Positions 55,476-64,000 of a stretch of 64,000 nucleotides of DNA are shown piece after piece. Position 1 is the first letter of the stretch. The number at the start of each line of letters is the position of its first letter. Position numbers and translations under genes: made by a program. Location: positions 6,200,001 through 6,264,000 of the forward strand of contig NC_089390.1 in the NCBI RefSeq assembly GCF_003171515.1, written 5' to 3'. The DNA is from Pyrenophora tritici-repentis. Its lineage: Eukaryota > Ascomycota > Dothideomycetes > Pleosporales > Pleosporaceae. A model generated the notes under the pieces. The model was not told the origin of the DNA and did not search any database. It saw only the letters and a list, made by a program, of their open reading frames with translations.

Positions 55476-58414
55476 CTACTCCGTAGGTCGCTGCACAGAT
55501 CCCTCTACTCGGATTGACAGCTTGTTGCTTTCGATGAAACGTTCTAACGCGCGATTTGGTGTTGCTTTCGTGAATGCGTCCGCGGGGTTGTCCTCTCCGT
55601 TGATCCAGCGGATCTCAGTGATCTCGCGACGCTCGTATGACTGCCGAAGCGCCATGATGTCGATCATCAGTCGCTTCTCAGCAGTTGTTCCGAGTTTGAC
55701 GAGGCATTCATACAAGGAGTATGAATCCGTACACACAATAAGTGGGATCGGTGGTAGACCTAGGCGTCCTGTAATTATCTTGAGGGTTGTTAGGATAGCG
55801 ATAGCGATGTCGACACCGCTAACCATGCCGTACGTTTCTGAGGCAAGAACGCTCCGGGTAACGCGTTTGCATTTGGTCGAACTCCAATGGATTACGTTAC
55901 CACGAATATCAAACGTGCTGTCTTGTCGACTCGACTCATTCGCAAGGATAAGTAGGTACCCTAGCTGTGAGCTAAGGTCTTGGTTGTTCGCGAAGGATCC
56001 GTCTGTGAACACTACCAGCTTTGCTGTAGCGAGGTCGAGAGGGACGTATCGCAGGCCTCGTTGTATGCTCTCAGATTGCCACTGCAGCCGGCGGTTAAGC
56101 TTCACGTATTCTGTGTCCTTAGGTTGTTGTATTTGCGCAGCCGCGGAAAGATCGAACGATGCTTCAGGTTGGCATATCGACGCAATGTACGCGCCACGCG
56201 CGCGCTGCTCCATGTACTTCTGTGCTCGGTTTGCTGCCTTCGGATCAATGATTTCGATCTTGGCACCTTGTCCCTTCTGCGTAAGTAGAATCGTGTCTCC
56301 GCGCAACGTTAGAGTACATCCGTTGAACTCGAGTGATACTTCTTTGGACAGTCTCTCCTTGGGCTTAGCTCGAAAATTGGCTTTCTGGAGCGCAGCGTCT
56401 TCTGCACCAGAGAATGCAGGCGTCCCAATCGCGAGAGTATCGTCTGTCTGCAGGCCCACTATTCCAAACGCTTCCCGTCTCCCGTTCGTGATCAGGAGGC
56501 ACGGGTCATACGTTGATGTAGCCATGTCGAGCTCCTTGCAGTGGTGTCCTTGGTACGTAGCAAACCAGTGGACTCCTGCTTCCGCGATTCCATAGAGTGG
56601 CTTGATTACGCGAATAATTGTTCCCTTGGGATACTTTGTTATAAGCTCCTTTGGGAGGTGCGCTAAAACCGTGCGGAATAGCTCTGTTTGTGCCTGTGGG
56701 TACGCTTGCGTGATATCTCGTAGTTCCACAACCATGCCCTCATCGAGTAATGCAGGCGCTAGGGCTAGAATCAGGCGCTGGCTGGCTCGTTGGATGGTTG
56801 GCGACTGCGTCAGGATCTCGTGTTTGCCCTCGTCATTGTAACCTTGAACAACGAGGCGTGATTTCTCGTACGGGACCATGGTCTTGCCTTTGACTTCGCG
56901 GACCATGCGCGATTTGAAGATACGATACCCGCCGTGTAGAGTTGGATCAAACAGCTCAAAACTGAATACTCCACGGCCGACGAGGTCGTCGATCTCCTTC
57001 TGATCGGATGCTTCGAATGGAGCGCCCGGGACGTTAATCACGCCGTCATTGCGTAGCTTGACGGCCAGGGCGTAATCGTCCTCCTCCTTCTCCGACAGGT
57101 ACTGCACCTTGGGCTTGTTCTTTGATCCAGGTGGGCGGCCCCGCTTGCGCGGCTGAGCCGCTTGGGTGGCTTCCGCCGGTGGTACCGGTAGTGGCGGTTC
57201 ATCAGCAATCGCTTCGTCTGTGGTCGGAGATCCACCTGTGCCTTGATCTGCGCCGTCTATCGCTGTAGTCAGATCGCGATAGTACGGTTTTACGACAGTG
57301 GATCGGAACGTCGTTGGGCCGTTGATCATGTCTACAGTAACATCGTGGTCCTTCATATCGATGACTCTATACGGCCCTTGCCATCCATTCTTCTCGCGCC
57401 ATACCATCACCTCACTCTGAAGAGGCAGTGACAGTACCCCGTCTGTAGTAGGCCCATTCCTGGTACCAAGTGCGTTGCTCACCGCATGTTCCGCTGCAGC
57501 CTTCCGCAGCGCCCTCATCGCTTTCTGGATTGCCTCCGCGCGATGGGTTATCGAGGGAGATGGTGGTGAATCCATGGATATCCGGGGTATGCTGGTGTAT
57601 ACTCGCGGAATCGGTCGAAGTTGTTGTAGGTGAGGGGAGGTTGCTGACTTTGGACGCGCTGATAGGCTGGCTGCGGTGCGGATTCAGTTGTCTCTATAGG
57701 CTGGCTTCGGATTGGTTGGTTTTGGGCTTTCTCAATCGTTTTTGCCAGCTGGTCCTGAATCTGTTGTTCTTCCTCAACGGTCTCCTGTCGTCCTTGCACA
57801 CGGGCGTGGGTCTGGTCTTGATCGCGGGTTTGCCGACTGTCTACGTCTCGGCCTCTTGTCCTTACAGGCGTTTGGGTTCGGCTCTGGGCCTGGCTTGATA
57901 ATCTCCTATCTGTGGACTGTACTGATCCTTCACTGCGTTGTTGCCGTAGTGCCCGCTCTTGCAACATGTGCGCAGCTGATCGTGTGTCAAACACAGCCGA
58001 CTGGAATACGTCCTGAGGCCATTCTAGGTACTCCTCCATGCGTAATAACCTAGCTAGAGACTCACTAGGTGCCATATTAATACGGCCAGTATACACTCCC
58101 TTAAAGCGGAGGATCCGCTTTAGTTCCTTTGTGTATATTGGCTGGGCACGTAGGAACATTGCCTCTGTCCATCCTTCAAAGTCCTGACGGAACTCCCAAA
58201 AGAGTTCTTCATCTGCTGTTGGTCGATCTGTATAGTCCGCAATCGCACGCGCAATGTACGTTGTTGCTGTAGTAATCCCTACCTCATCGTCTGGAGCTTC
58301 AACGTTGTCCTCCCAAATCTCTGGATCGATGTGATGCCATTCTCTTGGTTTTATGTTTGTGGTCCCTAGTAGCGCCTCTAGTGTGGGTACCACTCTTCTA
58401 CTACTGCTCGCCAT
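55476..58414 (-). pseudogene. Copia gag-pol with 2.2-kb internal deletion
   Basis: Gag from ATG 58414 reads to EYTPAYP, then jumps to the end of integrase (GYPWIHHHLPR) and stops at 57548; RT and RNase H continue in another frame (55476-57575). The junction near 57585-57592 lies in GGGTATGC, present at both ends of the lost segment in C. It has private changes from A/B/C (KAAAEHAV for KASAEHAV, SEKEEDD for SKKEEDD, EATQ for EANQ, QPIETT for QPVETT), so it is the most diverged copy. Non-autonomous. Confidence 0.9.
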
Positions 58415-58777
58415 TCCTACTGCCGGTGTCCTGGCTACCGGTGCTCTTTCCGATGATGTTCTCTCTCCTGCTATTGTGTTCTTGTTGACGCTTGTTGCGC
58501 TAGCTGCGTTCGCTAGAGATGCGTCGGTGGTCGTGGGTTGTACACGGGTCAAATCTCAACCGGTCGGTTGGCGCGTGTATAGACGGCGTCTTGGAACGCT
58601 TCTGATACGGCTGTAACGGTCGGTCGCTAGCCACGAACGACGCCTGATATAGCTAACAGTGAGCTTAGCATAGATAACTCCGCCTTGCTGATATAGGCAA
58701 TCTAGGGAACGCGCGGGGTAAAGAATCTATCTCTTCTTAACCTAACTGTCTGTGACTGCCGTGCAAACACTGATCAG

Positions 58778-58974
58778 TGTTGGAAGGCCTTGTACGATCG
58801 TACGGTGAATAACAGTAGCTAAGGTAATCTTGTGTATTGGTATTCTGGTGTCTGATGATTCTACGAATGTGGGGGCTACGAAGGTATACATAGCGTTGGG
58901 TCCGAGTTGGGCCGAAGTAGGATCGAGGCGGTACATTGGGCCTTATTAGGCGACACACCGTGTGTATGCCGACA
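58778..58974 (-). repeat. 5' LTR of Copia D
   Basis: 197 bp, G type, plus-strand flank tacac. Confidence 0.92.
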
Positions 58975-58979
58975 TACAC

Positions 58980-60889
58980 AGTGCCGGAAAGCCGATGACA
59001 GGTGAAGGTGAAAGGCCGACCGCGGCAGTTCCACAACAACATCCTAACTCAGGCGCCAGCACCATTTCATAGCGGTATGAGGGATATATATTTCCTTAAT
59101 AAAGCCACCAATACTGTGAGAACCCACTCAGAGACCATCCAGTGTCGATCACGCCATCTTGGCAGAAGAATTCAGATGACGCCAAATCAGGCACATGATT
59201 TGCTACACCTAGGCTAAAATCAACTGCAGTTAAATCAAATGTATGGAGGTATATATAAGTAATATAAAGGCTTTCTAGACGATATTCATAATGCTGTTTT
59301 ACAATCACAATGACAATATAAGTAGTCAAGATACTACCCTTATACACTGTTCTCCATCAATAAACAAGGGCAGAGCTGCTTTTAGCGTATGAAGAAGTTT
59401 GTTCAAACTTAATCGCAAAGCAACCTAAGTAGTTAATTTCAAGTTGGCTGGTACCAGATCGATCATATGCATCAGGCGTCATCTACCCCGTGCAAGAACC
59501 GGTTGTAATTGTCTTCGCGTTGATTGTCGTGGACCGGGAGCTGTGGAGCTGTATTAGTATTGCAATATGGCTCCGCTGCACCTGTATATCTTCCACGGCT
59601 TTGCAGAGAGCTTTGAATTATGATTTTTATGCATTGCGGCTCAACTCTAGATGAAAGACTCCAGGCTACTACGTATACGTCCCAGAATTTGGGCGTCAAG
59701 TTGTTCACAGCAATAGGTATGGCTCGCGTCGAGAAATCTTTGCCAAAGGTTAGGTGAGAAGCGTAACTCTTTCCAACTTCAAGCCAAGCTTGTTCAGACT
59801 TCTCGTCTTCATTTCGGTAATAGAGTTCAGCAATCGAATAGATGAATGTGTTACATTGGAAATTCGAGTTGACTGGCCACATCGAACCTTGCAACTCTTC
59901 CAACGTGTATCACTTCATCCACTGATCTACCTTTCCTGATTACGTGTACTTTACGCATAATCCTACTTGCCCAGACATCTGAGTCTATTTCCAACTGCAG
60001 AAGTGCATCTCAATATATGCATAGCCTTGTGGTCACATTATCGCGCCCCTTCTTCCTTCTCCGTGGAGTAGATGGGGCTTTGTAGACACACACTAACCGA
60101 TCTTTCGTAAAATACCTATATCCTCCTGGATACCCATCGCATTCAACATTCCTGCGGTCACGTAACATGCATGAGGATCCCCTCTGCAGCAGGGGCTCCT
60201 CTGCTGTAATCGCTACACCAGTTGATTCGATAGCATGTTCATTATGCTCGTCAAAATGGTTGATGGTTTAAAAAAGAAAAGCTATTAGTTGATGACATGG
60301 TCTTTTGAGGGAAACGAGATGCTGTTTCCGCATGTAACGTTGTGTAAGGCTGTGCCTATTAACTTCTGTATTAGGATTAAACTAGTTACTCCCAGACTCA
60401 TCGTGTCAATCGCCTTACCCGACGCAGATGAATCTTTTATCTGCCATCACAACAACGTCCGATTGAACCATCTGGAAATCCAAGGGCGATGTCTCATCGT
60501 TAGACAAGCAACTGGAACCTTTGCGAAAAACTCAAACATGCAACTGGAACCTATCTGGCAAACTCTAAACATCAAACTTTATTTTTGAGACGTTATTTGA
60601 TAGACCTAGATACAAAAGGGAACTTATCTTTCCTTTTGAGTATAGAGCATCTTCAAATATATACGCGTCACATTCACTATGGTCAGCGCTAGGGCGCTGA
60701 AAATCATCACCTAGAAGTTATATATCCTCACGTACGTATTATCAGCAGCAGCAACAATATGTTTACAAAACAGTTTGAATTGATTTTTTCATTAACAAAA
60801 CAACAAAGCAGTAGTCGAATACAGAAACCAGCAGTGAGATATCCTAGCTAACAGAACCCAGGCAGTCGTGCACATGCACAGTACTCTGA
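58980..60889. other. Gene-poor AT-rich region
   Basis: About 1.9 kb of host sequence after the last insertion. One minus-strand frame of 143 codons (59472-59903, starts TTG, no ATG early) could be an exon or relic; I recognise no family in it. The frame 60289-60588 (+) is also unsupported. Nothing else seen. Confidence 0.45.
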
Positions 60890-61944
60890 TCACTTGGCTC
60901 GCGTCTTCCTTCTTCGAGCGGGACGCCAATCCTCTTCATCCTCCATCTCCTTCCGCTTCTTCCCGCGCATCGTCGCCTTTACCTCTCGCTCATGGACTTT
61001 CTTGGCCATGACTCGAAGCAGGTCGATCCACTGCCGCACATCTGGGAAATCCTGATCGGGTGTAGGCCCTGTCAAGACGGATCCCCTAAGAAGCCAGTGT
61101 GCAGTGTGAGCATCGGCAGGCTGAGGGTAATGTATATTTAAATACACAGCCTCTCTTTCCAACGCCTTGCGGGAAGCAGCATCCAGTCGTGCAGGCATGT
61201 TGACGTAGCACCATGGCCGTGGTCGTGCGCATGCGAGTGCAGTAGCGACTGGCATTTCGAAAAGTTCGAAGAGTTCGGCGATTGAGTGGAGCGAGTCCTT
61301 GTCGCTTTTCGTGAGAGAGAGCCTGTGCAGTCCTCGGAAAACATGGCGGAGCGGTTGTCGTCTCCCCACATGTCGTCGTCTTGAACCTCCAACAGCTCGG
61401 GAAACAGTTACTCCACTCCTCGCTCTTCCAAGAGGTCATATGGTACCGCCTTGTACCCTGGACCACGGATCGGACCATGTGCGAAGTACTCATGGATGCA
61501 TCCTTCGAACTCCTGGTTCAGGTGTGGTGCGTGCCATACTAGGACATCGTTAGCCAACTGGTGTGTATCAATGAGAGCAATGTGCACACCTTTGTATCCT
61601 AGGTTCTGCTGTCGCTTTGCGAAAAATATAATCATCATGAGCGACGCTGCCCATGAGCTGATCTCGGAAGGAATGTCTGTCTTACCATCGTAATGGCACT
61701 CCAACATGCTCTTCAGCTCGGACTCCTGCAGTTCGTAGAAGTCATGACCCTCCCGATCGTTCATTGATCCATGTGGGATGATCTCTTCGGTACTGTTGAT
61801 GGTCTCTTTGGGCCCACCACCACTGCCGTAGTGCCAACCACGAAAAAGGTATCGTGGAACACTAGTCTCGCGAAGTTCTTCGAGTGTCTCCTTCTGGGCA
61901 GCTGTAAGGGTTTCGTGCCGGTTCTCCTTGAGAGAAATCGACAT
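60890..61944 (-). pseudogene. DUF7587-type protein, broken
   Basis: From ATG 61944 (MSISLKENRHE) the sequence has blocks of a common fungal DUF7587-type family: YLFRGWHYGSGGG, EEIIPHGSM, EISSWAASL, GVHIALIDTHQL, VLVWHAPHL and YFAHGPIRGPGYKAVPYDLLEERG. An in-frame TAA stands at 61410-61408, where the frame then continues LFPELLEVQDDDMWGDDNRSAMF. A second break near 61336-61346 (ATGTTTTCC) shifts to the frame RGLHRLSLTKSDKDSLHSI, which runs to FEMPVATALACARPRPW and a basic tail at 60890. Two independent lesions make a pseudogene likely; one could be an intron missed, but no good donor is seen. Function of the family is unknown; the family name is from memory. Confidence 0.6.
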
Positions 61945-62712
61945 TTTGCTCTGTATTTTCGAAGTCCGGGTTGTTCCCTTGGTTGTTCGGGTGGTTTGAA
62001 GACATTCTGAGGAAAAATATGGGCGATTATAAGCTTCCGGGGGCTTTCGATCGTTTGTGTATAATGCCACGGCAGGAAATTTTGTGAAAGTGTACTTTCA
62101 CAGACAAGACCTTGCACAATGACAGACGTTGGCTGCTCCTGTGCCAATCCACTAGATTTTGTCAAGCGTCAAGGTTGGGGAGAATCATGTCGTATTAGAG
62201 CTATCGGAAAGAGGTCTATATACGCAGTGGGAAGAGGGAGTGAAGGAGCTAGGCCGTAAAGGTACTAGCGGGTAAATGGGTGGCTGCCTGGTTGCCTAAG
62301 GAGGAGCCAAGGGATAAGCCCTATGGCCGACAGATTTAGCTGTTTAGATACTATATCAATCATCATCTACCTGTCAAGTTAAGACAATCTCACTCTCAAA
62401 AAAACATTGCACAACTGTAGACAGGTCATATGTGAAAGCTAACAGTTATCCATACAGTGTGAAGGTATAGAGGGTCTAAGCGTCTGCAGATCTGCGACTC
62501 ACGTGAGTCTTCTGTCTCGTTCACCTAGAAGCGCCGCTTCCTCCTGCTTGCATATTAGCGCAACTTCATTCTCTCCCCACCGTACTCAACTCCTCCACAC
62601 AACTTCACCTCGCAACCTCGTCCTCTCCCACGATACCGACCTTCTCCACACAACCTCCACTCAGTCAACTCGGAACTCGGACAACTCGAACAGTCTTGGA
62701 TATTGCGCAGCC
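61945..62712. other. Intergenic region between two decayed genes
   Basis: Divergent upstream regions. A pyrimidine-rich stretch with many ACTC/CAAC units (62520-62700) precedes the F-box ATG. No gene. Confidence 0.5.
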
Positions 62713-63954
62713 ATGGCTCGACTCATGGACTGCCCGGATGAGTTGCTACTCCAAATCGCTTCGTATCTCGGCTCACTAGATAACAAGTGCTTGTTTTTGA
62801 CTGCGCGACGACTACGTGGACCTGCCCAGGAGGTTCTTCATCGAAATACTCGCCCCACTCTCTCCCCTCGATTCTATCTACTCTAACTCGTCGGCCAGCT
62901 CTCATGCTCCAGGTCCAGAGCATTGAACTTGGCGAATATATGGAGCAACACGGGCGTGCTTGCATGGGTCTGCTGCTCTTCATGGCGCCAATGCTTCGAC
63001 ACTTGTCCATCGTCCATGATTTATGGGTTTGGCTGTGTCGACCGACGATCAACTTCTCCAACATGTTTCTACCTCACACCTCATTGTATACTTCTACCGG
63101 AGACTTTGCCTAACGTATTTCATCGTATACTTCTCCCGGAGCTCACTTCGCTGTCTATTCCAATGATCCATCTAGACAAGTCCTGGTTTTTTCTACCTAA
63201 GCTCCAACACCTAGATATCGATTGCACCCGCGACATACGTCAACTCGCCCCTGATACACCCACTCATAACATGAAATCCCTGACGATCCGTTGTACGACA
63301 AAGCTCAAGGATCATCTTGGCTACTTCGACCCTCTTTCTTCATTGCTTGGACAGTTTCCCAATGTCAAGAGCTTAGTCGTCAAATACACCCCATGGAGTG
63401 AAGAAGCTGTTTGGGTGGAGCGAGACCCTTGCAACCAGCAATACACCGGGATCTTCAAGATGGAAAAGAAGGGCATGATACGTGGTCCGGGTATACATTT
63501 CTCCCACTTTACCGACGAGCTGATAACAATAGCCCCTCAACTCGAGTACCTGGAGTTGGTCTGCCCAGGCACTGAACATAGTGGTCACCCTAGTTTTCGT
63601 GCTCCGCTGCGGACATTGCAACAGTTCACTCAGTTGAAGCGTCTCTGTATTCCACAGGGGGCTTTCACTCTTAGGACATATGGGGAACCCTTTCACATCT
63701 ACCGCATTGCATCCAGCCCGCTGGATGTTCTACCGCCAACTCTGGAGTATCTCTGCATGTCTCACCCGAGCTACCATATCATTGCGTGGCTAGGTGATAT
63801 TCTGAGGTACCGTGATTTGCTACCCAATGTCAAGCTGGTTGAGATGGACCTTAGTGATGGCACTCCTGATGTAGCCTCAGACTACGATGATGAGATGCGT
63901 AAGATTGGATTTGCGCTGTACAACGCTGGCATAGATATACGGGTGAAGAAGTAA
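62713..63954 (+). pseudogene. F-box/LRR-like protein, frame broken twice
   Basis: Starts at ATG 62713 with an F-box-like segment, MARLMDCPDELLLQIASYLG, then LFLTARRLRGPAQEVLHR. Near 62860-62880 the reading must move to a second frame (LPSILSTLTRRPALML, to 63113), and near 63075-63115 to a third, which runs LPNVFHRILLPELTSLSIP to the stop at 63954 with leucine-rich repeats (LPKLQHLDID, MKSLTIRC, FPNVKSLVV, LEYLELVC, LKRLCIPQG, LEYLCMSHP). The first shift lies in a CT repeat and the second beside a duplicated GTATACTTCT. F-box proteins recruit substrates to SCF ubiquitin ligases. Unusual introns are possible but no pair I tried kept frame. Confidence 0.5.
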
Positions 63955-64000
63955 AGGGGGGGGGGGAAGGTTTAAACCATGTCATCGATGGACTTCTAGT

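Larger units (their letters stand above)
45888..58974 (-). repeat. Right arm of the giant inverted repeat
   Basis: Elements C and D in minus orientation around BTB2 and BTB3. Both elements have matching TSDs here, so this arm keeps the ancestral arrangement. Confidence 0.9.
55185..58974 (-). mobile_element. Ty1/Copia retrotransposon D (internally deleted)
   Basis: LTRs 55185-55381 and 58778-58974 (197 bp, G type), TSD tacac at 55180-55184 and 58975-58979. 3790 bp, about 2.2 kb shorter than C. The missing part runs from late gag through zinc knuckle, protease and integrase. Confidence 0.95.

Noticed and set aside
30202..58974. Palindrome as a read artefact from an uncut hairpin adapter
   Set aside because: The arms differ by a MITE, a solo LTR, a 2.2-kb deletion and diagnostic bases, and the 32-bp centre is bounded by two different TSDs. 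A fold-back read would give identical arms.
59472..59903. 143-codon minus-strand frame as a gene
   Set aside because: No ATG near its start, no recognised family and AT-rich surroundings. Mentioned only in the intergenic note.
1..64000. CRISPR array, rRNA or tRNA genes
   Set aside because: No spaced short direct repeats and no rRNA sequence. No B-box-like tRNA core was noticed by eye, though small tRNAs could be missed without a covariance search.

Overview
The window is a piece of a filamentous ascomycete chromosome. The evidence is short spliceosomal introns of about 50-60 bases with GTAWGT-type donors and CTAAC-type branch points, a fungal Zn2Cys6 regulator, a PDR-type ABC transporter, a hybrid histidine kinase, a Hym1/HymA (Mo25) gene and fungal Ty1/Copia retrotransposons. 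A Dothideomycete, probably Pleosporales, is my inference from general gene style; it is not proven here.

Positions 1-28083 are ordinary gene-dense euchromatin. In order: hymA/Mo25 (+); a triose-phosphate/nucleotide-sugar transporter with a long acidic N-terminus (+); an ER FKBP-type prolyl isomerase in one open frame with a STIMATE-family membrane protein (+); mitochondrial succinyl-CoA:3-ketoacid CoA transferase (-); a Zn2Cys6 transcription factor (-) divergent from a full-size PDR ABC transporter (+), sharing a promoter with two CCG-N6-CGG boxes; a probable secreted BYS1-like protein (+); a roughly 1988-residue hybrid histidine kinase with PAS domains, a degenerate receiver and a real receiver (+); and a cytochrome b561-type membrane protein (+). 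Exon structures were worked out by hand, and each keeps frame from ATG to stop.

Positions 28975-58979 are an accessory block. An ancestral tandem cluster of three BTB/POZ paralogues, all on the minus strand, has been invaded by nearly identical Copia elements with 197-bp LTRs. Target-site duplications and one diagnostic LTR base show which LTRs belong together. Elements C (45888-51887, TSD ctatg) and D (55185-58974, TSD tacac) are clean insertions on the minus strand. The outer LTRs of plus-strand elements A and B (30202 and 45855, TSD ctttg) belong to one original element X. X has been split open by an inverted copy of the whole C-BTB2-BTB3-D interval. The product is a quasi-palindrome of about 28.8 kb with a 32-bp centre and a second copy of two BTB genes. 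Later or nested events are a 128-bp hAT-like MITE with an 8-bp TSD in A, a solo LTR of another family inside B's 3' LTR, and a 2.2-kb microhomology deletion in D. The absence of obvious mutation among the repeats argues that RIP has not acted since the duplication. Several one-base differences in G/C runs may be consensus errors rather than biology.

Positions 58980-64000 are gene-poor and decayed: a long stretch with no convincing gene, a DUF7587-type pseudogene (-) with a stop and a frameshift, and an F-box/LRR-like gene (+) whose frame is broken twice. I saw no tRNA, rRNA or CRISPR array.
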